From Parabacteroides distasonis (GTDB taxonomy: Bacteria; Bacteroidota; Bacteroidia; Bacteroidales; Tannerellaceae): a stretch of DNA of 64,000 bases. The stretch covers positions 1 to 64,000 of the forward strand of contig JAFBIR010000008.1 of assembly GCA_021531385.1 (NCBI GenBank), read 5' to 3'. The notes below the pieces were generated by a model. It ran no database searches and had not been told where the DNA came from. It saw only the letters and a program-made list of their open reading frames with translations. How positions within the stretch are numbered: position 1 is the stretch's first letter; each line of letters begins with the position of its first letter. Made by a program: the position numbers and the translations under genes. Below, one piece after another: positions 45,251 to 54,769 of the stretch.

Positions 45251-47812
45251 TTACTCCCGAATCAGGTTGCCAAACAGGACGGCATTCATGAAGAGGCGGG
45301 TGCCGGCATACCAGATGGAGCGGAAGTTGGGATCATCGGCGAAGCAGATCACTTGCCCTTTACCAGCTCCCTGACAAATGACCTCAGGCATACCGGTCAG
45401 TGCCTTCAAATGCTCCGGACGGATAAAACCGCTCAGCAAAGGCTGCTTCTTATCGTAGCAAACCGGTGCTAAGTTGGCCTCCTTGGGCATCTTAAAGACG
45501 AGGTTGGAGTTTTTCAGGATTGGCATTACGCTTTCCGTGTAACCCCAGCACAAAGGATGGGTAGTATCCAAAGAGACTTGCAAGTCCGTGCCTGGAATCT
45601 GGAACTCGGCGAAACGGTCGGAACGCTTGTCGTAGGGCACATAGGTAGCCGAGTCGGGTTGTGAGAGGTCGATTGTCTCAATCTTTGTCAACTTGGCCTT
45701 GTTAGCCGTTTGATAGCCACTGCCGATAGTGATCAGTGTGCCTCCCGCCTTTACCCAATTGGCGATCTGTTGTGCGACAGCCTCACCACCAGCGAGCTCA
45801 CCAGAGAGTATCAACACATTGTAGCGAGTCAGATCTGTGCGTGACAAGGTGCTTTCGTCCAGCATCGTGGGTTGCATCTGATAACGGTTGTCCAGCAAAT
45901 ACCAAAGTGAGCCGGCCACGTTAGAGCGCATTCGTCCCCCAATCAACACCGCTACCTTAGCCTCTTTGACTGGGCGGTTATAGAAGTGGCCTAAGTCGTA
46001 ATCCTTCATCTGGCCGGAGGATACGTTACGCACAGTGATACCAGCCTCCGTAGCTCCTTTCTGAATCAAGGTATAGAGTGAATCAGCAGAGATTTTCTGT
46101 CCGGAAACAGGCACCATCAACATGCCTGGGCCATACTGATAGCCTTCGGTAGCGTGTAATCCTACGCCAGAGACCTTCACTTTTGCGCCTCCATCTTGCA
46201 AGCGCTTGATAAACAGTGGAGCGTAATACTCTTTGTTGTCAAATAGGTAAGCATAGTTTGCTTTACCGCTGACACCTCCTTTTGGGAAAGTAGGTGTAGT
46301 CACTGCCTCACCTTGCAAACCTGCGATAGATTTCAGCGGGGCATATTTCAGGCCATAAGCTTCTGCCATGTTCCAAGTAGAGAGGTCGTAGAAGAGGCTA
46401 TCCTTAAACTGCGTGTTGCACTCCAAGAGTGAGCGAAGCAGCATGGAGTGGCGTTGATCCATTGGGATAACGTAGGCATGAGCCGGATCGTAGGTGTGTC
46501 CGTTGATTGTCGTTTCTTTGGCCAAACGATTGACATGCAGGTCATGCTGCGCCAGCATCTCGATGAAATGGTAGCTAACAGCGTCTGAGCCATTGCCGTC
46601 GAAGATATAGCCTTTCTCCGGCAGGGCGATGGCCTCTTTATGACGAGCTACTACAAACTGGTGCATATAGTCATTCAACTCCTCACGCATTTCGTAAGCG
46701 GCTTTCACGCTACCAAATGCCGTAGTTGCATGGTTTCTTACAGCGAAGGGAAAATTGAGTATGCCGTTCTCCGTCTCCTGCTGGTGGCCACGTGCGGAAG
46801 CCTGCTCAAACAGCATGGCAATAGAGCCAAGCGCATCTCCATAGACATCGCCTGTTCCTAAAGAATAGCTGTCGAACTGATCCTTGGAGAGGTAGAGCGA
46901 GCCGATACGATCGAGTGCCGCCATGTTATAGGATGATACCTTCTGTGTCAAATCCTTGTTCTCCTGCGGAATGTGTGGATAATAACCCACAGGATCTGCT
47001 GGCTCTAAAAAGAAGGTGGAGCTGCTGCCCATCTCATGGTGATCGTTCACCGTGTTGGGCATCCAGTCGTGGTAGATCTTCAGCAGCGCCTTCATCTCCG
47101 GCATAGAGGCATTCAGCCAGTCACGGTTGAGGTCATGCCAGTAGTGGTTGCTACGTCCACCCGGCCATGGTTCGCTGAACTCCCTGGATTGTGGGTCAGT
47201 CACGTTGCGCAGGCTACGGTTGGAATTTACCCAAGTAGAGAAACGGGTGATGCCATCCGGATTCTGTCCCGGGATCAAGGTGATGATCGTCTTGTCGAGC
47301 AAAGCTTCGATCTCTGGACCTTGAGCGGCAGCAAAGAAATAGGCGAAGGGCAGGGAAGCATTTACGCCAGAGGCCTCATTGCCGTGAATAGACATCATCA
47401 CGCTGGCTACGGCGGGGAGTGACTTTGGATCTACGCTCGCTGCAGGATCGGCCAGCTGTGCATGGGCACTACGCAAGCTCTCCAGGTTTTTCTGGTTCTT
47501 TTCAGAGGTGATCACCACGCAGATCAACGGCCGATTCTCGAACGTGCGGCCATACTCCTGGATGGAGAAACGGGGTGAGCATGCGGCCAACCGTTTCATG
47601 TAAGCCACTACCTGTTCCCAATTGACATGCTGGGAACCTACTTGAAAGCCCATCTCTTGCTCGGGGGTGGGCACTTGGCTATCGAGTGTGTAATGCCACT
47701 CGGTAGGCATGAAATAGGAAAGCTCCTCCCTAAAAGTCTGAGGAGCAGGTTGCGCAAAAGCACTCCCCCCGAGGAGAAGTGCCAAGCCAAAAGAAATAAT
47801 ACGCTTTTTCAT
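45251..47812 (-). CDS. Exported M14-family zinc carboxypeptidase
   Basis: This 853-residue secreted protein starts MKKRIISFG at 47812 with a signal peptide ending SAFAQ; an in-frame ATG at 47863 is rejected because it would put 17 polar residues before the signal. The M14 catalytic domain lies in the first half, with the zinc motif HGNEASG (His-x-x-Glu) and the later His in NDHHEMG, plus LNRDW. The second half resembles a class-I amidotransferase-like flavodoxin fold (VLILSGELAGGEAVAQQIANWVKAGG). It is the third gene of a SusC-SusD operon, so it probably trims peptides for that importer. Confidence 0.92.
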   Translation of the reverse strand: MKKRIISFGLALLLGGSAFAQPAPQTFREELSYFMPTEWHYTLDSQVPTPEQEMGFQVGSQHVNWEQVVAYMKRLAACSPRFSIQEYGRTFENRPLICVVITSEKNQKNLESLRSAHAQLADPAASVDPKSLPAVASVMMSIHGNEASGVNASLPFAYFFAAAQGPEIEALLDKTIITLIPGQNPDGITRFSTWVNSNRSLRNVTDPQSREFSEPWPGGRSNHYWHDLNRDWLNASMPEMKALLKIYHDWMPNTVNDHHEMGSSSTFFLEPADPVGYYPHIPQENKDLTQKVSSYNMAALDRIGSLYLSKDQFDSYSLGTGDVYGDALGSIAMLFEQASARGHQQETENGILNFPFAVRNHATTAFGSVKAAYEMREELNDYMHQFVVARHKEAIALPEKGYIFDGNGSDAVSYHFIEMLAQHDLHVNRLAKETTINGHTYDPAHAYVIPMDQRHSMLLRSLLECNTQFKDSLFYDLSTWNMAEAYGLKYAPLKSIAGLQGEAVTTPTFPKGGVSGKANYAYLFDNKEYYAPLFIKRLQDGGAKVKVSGVGLHATEGYQYGPGMLMVPVSGQKISADSLYTLIQKGATEAGITVRNVSSGQMKDYDLGHFYNRPVKEAKVAVLIGGRMRSNVAGSLWYLLDNRYQMQPTMLDESTLSRTDLTRYNVLILSGELAGGEAVAQQIANWVKAGGTLITIGSGYQTANKAKLTKIETIDLSQPDSATYVPYDKRSDRFAEFQIPGTDLQVSLDTTHPLCWGYTESVMPILKNSNLVFKMPKEANLAPVCYDKKQPLLSGFIRPEHLKALTGMPEVICQGAGKGQVICFADDPNFRSIWYAGTRLFMNAVLFGNLIRE

Positions 47813-47887
47813 TGTGATATAATAACTATTAGGAATGAGGGATAGGTGACTCCCACTCCTCATCCCTAATCTCTAAATGGATAAATC
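47813..47887. repeat. A/G-rich repeat copy between susD and the M14 gene
   Basis: In the spacer, ATTAGGAATGAGGGAT (from about 47828) pairs imperfectly with CTCATCCCTAAT (to about 47868). It is a member of the same unit family as 19826-19933 and 63018-63072. It could lower expression of the M14 gene relative to SusCD. Confidence 0.6.
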
Positions 47888-49285
47888 TTATTCCGGCATG
47901 GTAGCGCTCCAGTTCTCCGTCTGCGTTACCCCATAACCCGCATTGATCTCGTTGGCAGGGACGGGATAGACAAATTGAGCGATGTCAAAATCCTTAAAGG
48001 CACCAGCAGAGACGGTGATCTTCTCTCCCCAACGACGAGCATCATACCAGCGAAAGCCTTCCTGGATCAGCTCCTTGTTACGCTCTGTGCGGATGCGTGT
48101 CACTAAAGAAGCATCTGTCGGCAGGGTAGCTGCGTCAAAGTCGGTATAGCGGGCTGCGAGCAAAGTGGCTAATGCCTCTTTCGCCGCTGCGTAGTTGCCT
48201 TGTGCGGCCTCTGCCTCAGCGATGATCAGGTAAAGCTCTGGCAGGGTAAGAATAGGAATGCTGTTGGCATTCGCACCCTCGCTCGTACCGATGAACTTAC
48301 CTGCTTCCATATTCATCACCTTTGCGCGAATATCATCGTCGCCATAAGTTGCTAAAAAGTTTGCGTTGATAGAGAGACCGTAGTTGCTATACATCGTGTG
48401 GATAGAGTTTGCGCCTGGATTGTCTGTCGCACTCTGTCGGATGATGAAAAGATCCTCTGACGAGTCGTTAGAGGAACGCCAACGTGCCTCGAAATCGGTA
48501 GCGTTACTGATCAACTCACCCCCAAAAGCGTCAATAGCTCGTTGAGCGGCAGTAAGCGCTCCAGCATAATCGTGCATGTTGAGGCGCACACGAGCCTCTA
48601 AGGCATCCACAGCCGCAGGATTCATGTAGAAAGACCCTGCGGGTTCTACACCCTCTTTAGCGAAGTAGGCCTTCGCCTGCTCGATGTCGGAAAGGATCTG
48701 CTTGTAATTCTCGCCCACGGTAGCTCGACTGATCTTTTCCCCCTCGCTGACTGGAGTTGTCACATTGACGATACCCGGTTTGCCGGCGTTTGCCTCGTTA
48801 TAGGGCAAACCCCAGATTTGCACCATGTAAGACATGGACAAAGCCCGTGCGGCGTAAGCCTCAGCAATCACCTCGTTCACCTTGGGCTGATCTCCATCCG
48901 GCATCTCGCCAATCTTATCGGCATTCGCGATAATGCGTGCCGCACGGTCGATCACTTGATAGCCATACTGCCAGATGTCTTGCAGATAGCCATCCGTATC
49001 ATAGACCTGCCAGTGGGCAAGTTGCCGCCAGTGACCGGTTGAATTGCTGTGGTTCACGAGATCGGCGCAAGCGTCACCCAGGATTTGTACGTCACGTCCC
49101 AAGAAACGGGAACTCTCCATGGCGTAATACATACCATGCAGGTTGTTGGTGAAGTCACTGGCTTTCTGGAAAGCCTCCGTGTCAGGGATAGAGACAGAAG
49201 GACTCTCCGTCAAGAAGTCGTCGCAAGCTGTCAAGCCCATGCAGAGACTTCCGCATAAAAATAAGGTTGCTATGTTAGTTCTCAT
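47888..49285 (-). CDS. SusD/RagB-family lipoprotein
   Basis: This 465-residue surface lipoprotein has the lipobox LTACD at about residue 18-22. Typical helices follow (AYAARALSMSYMVQIWGLPYNE), and the C-terminal half has LPELYLIIAEAEAAQGNY and RNKELIQEGFRWYDARRWGE. It lies 26 bases after the SusC gene and forms with it a nutrient-capturing lid and barrel. With an M14 peptidase in the operon, a peptide substrate is more likely than a glycan, but this is inferred. Confidence 0.95.
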   Translation of the reverse strand: MRTNIATLFLCGSLCMGLTACDDFLTESPSVSIPDTEAFQKASDFTNNLHGMYYAMESSRFLGRDVQILGDACADLVNHSNSTGHWRQLAHWQVYDTDGYLQDIWQYGYQVIDRAARIIANADKIGEMPDGDQPKVNEVIAEAYAARALSMSYMVQIWGLPYNEANAGKPGIVNVTTPVSEGEKISRATVGENYKQILSDIEQAKAYFAKEGVEPAGSFYMNPAAVDALEARVRLNMHDYAGALTAAQRAIDAFGGELISNATDFEARWRSSNDSSEDLFIIRQSATDNPGANSIHTMYSNYGLSINANFLATYGDDDIRAKVMNMEAGKFIGTSEGANANSIPILTLPELYLIIAEAEAAQGNYAAAKEALATLLAARYTDFDAATLPTDASLVTRIRTERNKELIQEGFRWYDARRWGEKITVSAGAFKDFDIAQFVYPVPANEINAGYGVTQTENWSATMPE

Positions 49286-49311
49286 TATTGCTCAATAATT
49301 GGATTAATTTG

Positions 49312-52300
49312 TTAGAAACTCAAGTTCACACCAAACAGATAGGTGGTCGGTACGGGATAGGTCCACTGCTGATAGTAATCATCCTCAGCCTGCGGATCAA
49401 ATCCGATGAAATCTTTAGCCGTGATCGTGAAGAGGTTATCCACTGACGCATACACACGCAGGTTGTCAATGGTCAACGCCTTGGCGATCTTCTTCGGCAG
49501 GGTGTAGCCCAAGGTGATGTTCTTCATACGGGCATAAGCGGCATTCATCAAGAAACGGCTGCTTCGTGCAGCTGCCTCTGCCTGTCCACCTGCGATAAAC
49601 TGGGGTACGTCAGTCACATCGCCCGGCTTCTGCCAGCGGTTTTCGTACACATAGGTAGCTACAGGTCCTAACTCATAGTCACCACACATCAAGTCAAACT
49701 CCATACCACGGTTATACACCTTGTTGCCTGCGGAGTAGTTCAAGCTGGCTGCGAGGTCGAAGTCGCGATAGCGGAAGTTCATGCTGAACGCACCGAAATA
49801 TTTAGGAGCCATCTGTCCGAGGATGACCTGCTTCGCCTCATTGGGATTGTCTGTCGTAGGACTTCCTTTGCCATCCGTATAGAAGAGCGCTTTACCGGTT
49901 TGCGGATCTACCCCAGCATACTCTTTCAGATAGAGGGAGTTGATCGGGTGACCAGCCTGCTGGATGCTGTAGGTCGTAGTGATCGGCTCGTCGGTCGCCA
50001 AACTCTTGATCTCATTACGGTTGTAGGTGAAGGAGGCGGTTGCGCTCCATGTGAAGTCTTGTGTGCGGATCAACGTCGCATTCACCATCGCCTCTATGCC
50101 TCGGTTCTCCATCTCGCCCACATTCTTGGTCACATAATCAAAGCCAGTCGTGTAGGAGGTGGGTACCTCGAAGATCATGTCTTTTGTGCGTTGGTTGTAG
50201 TAATCCAACTCCACGCTAAGCAAGTTGAAAAGGGAGGCGTTCATGCCAATATCAAACTTGGCTACGGTCTCCCATTTCAGATCCGGATTGGCGATCTGTG
50301 AAGGTTTCGCACCCGGCTGTGAGTTATAGCCATAACCGTAGCTATAGAGACCCATCGCCGCATATTCACCGATGTCTTGGTTACCCACCGTACCGTAGCT
50401 GGCGCGCAGGGTCAAGTCGTTCAGCCAATCTTTGGTGTCGGCCATATACTCCTCTTCCGAGATACGGTATTTGCCACCGACCGACCAGAAGGGTGCCCAT
50501 TTGTTGTTCTCACCAAAACGGGAGGATCCGTCGTAGCGGAAAGAGGCAGAGCCGTAATACTTATTATTATAGTTGTATTCGCCATTAAAGAAGAATGAGC
50601 TCAATGTGCTCGCTTTATAGAGTGATCCAGCGGTGACGGGTGTAGAGGCATTATCCAACTCGCGCAAGTCGCTCTGCGGATAACCCTTGGCCTCGGCTGA
50701 GACTTTGCTAAAAGTCTGCTTCTGTACCTCTTGACCGAGCATCAGGTTCAGGTTATGCTTCTCCTGGAATGTCTTGATCCAATTCAAGGTGTTGGTCAAG
50801 GTGTAGTTGGTCGTGCGGTAGTTGTAGCGACTGCCAGAGATTTCCGTACAACCGGTGCTCGACCAACTCTCCGGGTTGTTCATTCCGTTGTACCAGAACT
50901 CACGAATGTCCATCAAACTTAATCCGGCATTGGTCTTCCAGGTCAATCCCTCCATAATCTTATAGGTGAAGTAGGGATTGATAATCGCTGTCAAGGTCTT
51001 CTGGTTATATTCGTCGCCTGACTCTTTGTCGTACATAGCCACCGGGTTATAGAAACCCTCCTGCACCATGGCGTAGGATCCATCTGGGTTATAGACCTGC
51101 TGGAAAGGACGTGAATCATAGACAACCACCATAGGGTTGGTATAGTCGCTGGAAATAGGAATATTGTCGATGTCTGAAAGGGCCATATTGACCGAAAGTC
51201 CATAGCCAATGCGATCTCGATTGCCATCCAGGTTCAAACGACCGGAGTAACGTTTCATGCCTGAACCAATCATCGTACCTTGGTTCTCGAAATAGCCCAG
51301 GTTGGCAAAGTAACGACCCGTTTCTGTTCCGCCTTGTACGCCTAAGTTGTACTCCTGTGTCACACCTGTTCGTAAGATCTCGTCGAGCCAATCCACACTT
51401 GGTGTCTCGTTCATGTCAAAGCCATACCAATCGATACCATTCTGACGGAGTATCTCATAACCCTCCTCCTTGGTCGTGGCCAAACCGGCATTGACGTAAC
51501 CCTCTGACCAGATCTCTTTGTATTTGTCCAAATCGACCATGCGATACTCCCGATCCAAGTGGCTTGCCTGGCTGAATCCAGCTTTGGCGTCAAAGGTGAA
51601 GCGGGCACGACCTGATTTCCCTCGCTTCGTGGAGATGACGATCACACCGTTGGCGGCGCGTGCTCCATAGATAGAGGTAGCTGTTGCATCCTTCAATACC
51701 GTAACGCTCTCAATGTCTGCCGGGTTGATATTCGCCATCGGGCTGACCTCTTGTCCACTCCATGAGCCAACCTTGTTGGTGAAGATGGGTACACCGTCGA
51801 TCACATAAAGCGGCTCCGTACCGGAGTTAATGGAAGATTTACCACGAATAGTTGTCGTAGCAAACGCACCGGGCTGACCGGAAGCACTGTTTACTTGCAA
51901 GCCGGTTACCGATCCCTCCAACGATTTCATGAAGTTGGCGTCTGTCTTCTGGGTCAGCACCTCGTTGTTTACTACCTGGGCCGATCCGGTGAAGGCCGCC
52001 TTTTTCGTTACGCCGTAACCTGTTACGACCACCTCGTCCAAGTCTTGTGTGTCAGACTCCATGGAGATATTCATCAAGGGTTGCACCTTGACGTTCTGTG
52101 TGGCCATACCGATGTAGGAAATCACCAATGTTCCCGCCTCGTTGGGCACATCCAGCGTGAAGTTACCATCAAAATCCGTCACTGTTCCGATGGAGGTTCC
52201 TTTGGCGATGATAGAGGCACCGATAATGGGTTCTCCATCCTCCTTAGAGACTACTCGTCCTGTCACCTTGCGACTCTGTGCCATGACAGAGAGGGTGCAG

Positions 52301-52344
52301 AGCGTTAGCCCTACCATCCCTAAACAAATCTTCCTCATTCTCAT
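49312..52344 (-). CDS. SusC/RagA-family TonB-dependent receptor
   Basis: This is a full-length importer of 1010 residues. The start at 52344 (MRMRKICLGM) or 52338 is preferred to an in-frame ATG at 52413, which lies within the promoter. It has a signal peptide ending SVMAQ, a carboxypeptidase-like domain (KVTGRVVSKEDGEPIIGASI), the plug (LDEVVVTGYGVT, TTIRGKSSINSGTEPLYVIDG, ESVTVLKDATATSIYGARA) and a complete barrel that ends in VNLSF-type aromatic residues. It provides a yardstick for the shortened SusC at 40400. The first gene of a SusC-SusD-M14 operon. Confidence 0.96.
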   Translation of the reverse strand: MRMRKICLGMVGLTLCTLSVMAQSRKVTGRVVSKEDGEPIIGASIIAKGTSIGTVTDFDGNFTLDVPNEAGTLVISYIGMATQNVKVQPLMNISMESDTQDLDEVVVTGYGVTKKAAFTGSAQVVNNEVLTQKTDANFMKSLEGSVTGLQVNSASGQPGAFATTTIRGKSSINSGTEPLYVIDGVPIFTNKVGSWSGQEVSPMANINPADIESVTVLKDATATSIYGARAANGVIVISTKRGKSGRARFTFDAKAGFSQASHLDREYRMVDLDKYKEIWSEGYVNAGLATTKEEGYEILRQNGIDWYGFDMNETPSVDWLDEILRTGVTQEYNLGVQGGTETGRYFANLGYFENQGTMIGSGMKRYSGRLNLDGNRDRIGYGLSVNMALSDIDNIPISSDYTNPMVVVYDSRPFQQVYNPDGSYAMVQEGFYNPVAMYDKESGDEYNQKTLTAIINPYFTYKIMEGLTWKTNAGLSLMDIREFWYNGMNNPESWSSTGCTEISGSRYNYRTTNYTLTNTLNWIKTFQEKHNLNLMLGQEVQKQTFSKVSAEAKGYPQSDLRELDNASTPVTAGSLYKASTLSSFFFNGEYNYNNKYYGSASFRYDGSSRFGENNKWAPFWSVGGKYRISEEEYMADTKDWLNDLTLRASYGTVGNQDIGEYAAMGLYSYGYGYNSQPGAKPSQIANPDLKWETVAKFDIGMNASLFNLLSVELDYYNQRTKDMIFEVPTSYTTGFDYVTKNVGEMENRGIEAMVNATLIRTQDFTWSATASFTYNRNEIKSLATDEPITTTYSIQQAGHPINSLYLKEYAGVDPQTGKALFYTDGKGSPTTDNPNEAKQVILGQMAPKYFGAFSMNFRYRDFDLAASLNYSAGNKVYNRGMEFDLMCGDYELGPVATYVYENRWQKPGDVTDVPQFIAGGQAEAAARSSRFLMNAAYARMKNITLGYTLPKKIAKALTIDNLRVYASVDNLFTITAKDFIGFDPQAEDDYYQQWTYPVPTTYLFGVNLSF

Positions 52345-52410
52345 TTTTTCACTCGTTTGTATTTGTCTTTTTACGTTTGTTCGTTCTTTTCTTCTTGTCT
52401 TAACGGTGCG

Positions 52411-52418
52411 CAAATATA
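52411..52418 (-). promoter_or_regulatory. Promoter box of the susCD-M14 operon
   Basis: On the minus strand TATATTTG (52418-52411) matches the -7 consensus and lies about 65 bases before the susC start. The upstream TTTG box is weak, as is common in regulated SusC promoters. Confidence 0.5.
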
Positions 52419-52535
52419 CAACTATTCTGTATATTTATTGATAAATGGTGAGATTTTTCGCCGTTTTTATGTCTTATTTCTGCATAAATAGGTTTTTTAC
52501 TTGGAAATGAGTCAATATTTATGCGATTGAATGCG

Positions 52536-52569
52536 TTGTGCGCTATTCCCGAAAAGTTTGCTAATTTTG
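52536..52569 (+). promoter_or_regulatory. Promoter of the TolB-like gene
   Basis: TTGTG (52536-52540) is followed after 21 bases by TAATTTTG (52562-52569). RNA would start near 52576, after the ATG at 52574, which makes the ATG at 52601 the likely start codon of the downstream gene. Confidence 0.5.
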
Positions 52570-52600
52570 GGGCATGTTCAACTTAAATCTTGTTTATCTC

Positions 52601-53521
52601 ATGAGAAAATGGATAGGAATAGTGCTTTGCGCGGGTTTGTCGGTCGGCATAGCGGAGGCGCAACAACAGCAAGTAATCAGCGTTTTAGAGGTTTGTGACG
52701 CAACAACGGGCGAGCGCACAGTGGTCAAGGAGTTTCCTTACTTGATTGAGGCGCCTAATTGGACGGTTGATGGCCAATGGCTGATTTACAACAGTGGGGG
52801 ACAACTGTATAAACTTTCGCCCGACCAACCGGGGGAGCCACAACGAATAGAGAGCGGGTATGCGACTCGATGTAACAACGATCATGTGCTCTCTGCGGAT
52901 GGCCAACGCATCGCGATCAGTCACGGCACGAAGGAGGATGGTCGCTCACGTATTTATACTTTGCCGATTTCAGGAGGTACTCCTCAATTGGTCACTCCGA
53001 TGGCTCCCAGTTATTTACACGGATGGAGTCCAGATGGTAAGCAGTTGGCCTATTGCGCGGAGCGCAAGGGCAACTATGATGTCTATGTCATTCCAGCAGA
53101 TGGTGGTGAGGAGCAACGGTTGACTACGGCGGAAGGATTGGATGATGGACCTGAGTATGCGCCGGATGGCAAGCATATCTGGTTCAATTCCGTGCGGAGT
53201 GGCTTGATGCAGGTGTGGCGCATGAAAGCGGATGGCAGTGAGCAGACGCAGATGACTTTCGATGAGACACGCAATGCGTGGTTCCCTCATGTCTCACCCG
53301 ATGGCAAACAGGTGGTCTTTATTACCTATTATAAAGGAGACTTGGAGCCAGGGCAGCACCTGGCGAATAAAAACGTGGAGTTGCGCATTATGTCGGCGGA
53401 AGGCGGGGAGTCTCGCCTGTTGGTGAAGCTGTTTGGTGGGCAAGGTACGATCAATGTCAATTCTTGGGCACCCGACAGCCGTCGTTTCGCATTTGTCAGC
53501 TATCGGTTAGCGAAAGAATAA
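52601..53521 (+). CDS. Exported TolB-like beta-propeller protein
   Basis: This 306-residue protein has a signal peptide (MRKWIGIVLCAGLSVGIAEAQ) and six or so PD40 (WD40-like) repeats, with SPDGKQLAYCAERKGNYD, YAPDGKHIWFNSVRSG and VSPDGKQVVFITYYKG. It resembles the propeller of TolB or of DPP-IV-type peptidases, but no catalytic domain is attached, so it may be a binding or scaffold protein. The start at 52601 is preferred to 52574 because of the promoter box just upstream. It stands alone. Confidence 0.88.
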   Translation: MRKWIGIVLCAGLSVGIAEAQQQQVISVLEVCDATTGERTVVKEFPYLIEAPNWTVDGQWLIYNSGGQLYKLSPDQPGEPQRIESGYATRCNNDHVLSADGQRIAISHGTKEDGRSRIYTLPISGGTPQLVTPMAPSYLHGWSPDGKQLAYCAERKGNYDVYVIPADGGEEQRLTTAEGLDDGPEYAPDGKHIWFNSVRSGLMQVWRMKADGSEQTQMTFDETRNAWFPHVSPDGKQVVFITYYKGDLEPGQHLANKNVELRIMSAEGGESRLLVKLFGGQGTINVNSWAPDSRRFAFVSYRLAKE

Positions 53522-53565
53522 CAATGTTTTTTAGGGATTCAAGGGTAGTGTCTGAACAAAAAGCG

Positions 53566-53573
53566 TATTTTTG
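53566..53573 (+). promoter_or_regulatory. Promoter box of the acyltransferase gene
   Basis: TATTTTTG fits the -7 consensus 38 bases ahead of the gene at 53612. No clear TTTG box is found at the ideal distance. Confidence 0.4.
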
Positions 53574-53611
53574 TAGCGTTCTTAAGAAAAAGGTTATAAA
53601 ATGAGGATAGA

Positions 53612-54727
53612 ATGAAGACAAACGGAGAAAGAATCGTTTTCGTTGATTACATTCGTGTAATCGCTTGCTTTTTGGTGATGCTGGTACATGCCAGTGAGAA
53701 TTTTTATGGAGCGGACAGCTCAGGGTTGGCTGGGAGTTTCTCTCAGTTGGCGAATGAGGCCAATCGTTTTTGGGTTGCCTTTTATGATGGAGGGGTATCT
53801 CGTTTCTGCGTGCCTCTGTTCATGGTGGTCTCAGCCTTCCTGCTGATTCCTTTGAAGCCGCAGGTCAGTATGAGCCAGTTCTATCGTCGCCGTTTCAAGC
53901 GTATCTTGCCTCCGTTCATCTTCTTTTCCTTGCTGTATTGCTTTTTACCCCTGTTGTGGGGCGGTATGCGTTGGGAGCAATCGTTGGCTGACCTGAAGAT
54001 GCTGCCTTTCAATTTCCCCTCGATGGCGGGACACCTTTGGTTCATGTATCCGCTGATCAGCCTCTATTTGATTATGCCGGTTGTCTCTCCTTGGTTGGAG
54101 CGGGCTTCAGCGAAGGAGGAGCGCCTTTTCCTGGGGCTATTCCTCTTCTCTACCTTGATGCCTTGGTTGCATCGGTTTGTGGCTGCGGAGTTGTGGGGCG
54201 AGTGTTTCTGGAATGGTTATCACATGCTGTGGTATTGCTCGGGCTATCTGGGCTACTTGGTGTTGGCGCATTACATCAATGTGCATATTCACTGGGATCG
54301 TCGTAAACGATTCCGTGTCGGTTTGTGGTGTGCGCTCTTAGGTGGGGCCTTTTCGGCTTGGTCCTTCTGGTGGAGAGGTGTGCCGGGTGAGTTGATCGAG
54401 ACACCTATGTTGGAGTGGTCTTGGGAGTTTTGCACGCCCAATGTGCTCTGCTCCACGTTTGGTGTATTCCTGCTCTTTAGCTGCATCCAACAGGTAAAGG
54501 CGCCTCGTCTGATCACCGAGCTTTCCAAACTCTCGTTTGGTATGTATCTGATGCACATGTTTTTCTTGGCACCGATCGCCAGTTTCTTCGTGAATGGTGA
54601 TCAAGCCAATCCGCTGATTCCCGTCTCTTTGGCCATCCCTTGCATTGCGATCCTTTCGTTTGTCTGCTGTGCGGTGACATCGAAAGTGCTCTCTTACCTG
54701 CCCGGTAGCAAGTGGCTGATCGGGTAG
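53612..54727 (+). CDS. Membrane acyltransferase (acyltransferase 3 family)
   Basis: This 371-residue polytopic inner-membrane protein starts with the family signature FVDYIRVIACFLVMLVHASE, in which Arg and His are the residues needed for acyl transfer, and has about ten hydrophobic segments (RRRFKRILPPFIFF, HLWFMYPLISLYLIMP, LSFGMYLMHMFFLAP). Such enzymes O-acetylate or O-succinylate surface sugars or peptidoglycan. The target cannot be told. It precedes the SLC13 gene by 42 bases but there is no clear functional link. Confidence 0.92.
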   Translation: MKTNGERIVFVDYIRVIACFLVMLVHASENFYGADSSGLAGSFSQLANEANRFWVAFYDGGVSRFCVPLFMVVSAFLLIPLKPQVSMSQFYRRRFKRILPPFIFFSLLYCFLPLLWGGMRWEQSLADLKMLPFNFPSMAGHLWFMYPLISLYLIMPVVSPWLERASAKEERLFLGLFLFSTLMPWLHRFVAAELWGECFWNGYHMLWYCSGYLGYLVLAHYINVHIHWDRRKRFRVGLWCALLGGAFSAWSFWWRGVPGELIETPMLEWSWEFCTPNVLCSTFGVFLLFSCIQQVKAPRLITELSKLSFGMYLMHMFFLAPIASFFVNGDQANPLIPVSLAIPCIAILSFVCCAVTSKVLSYLPGSKWLIG

Positions 54728-54769
54728 GCTGACAAATCCCTTGTATATTAACTTTAAATCATACAGATT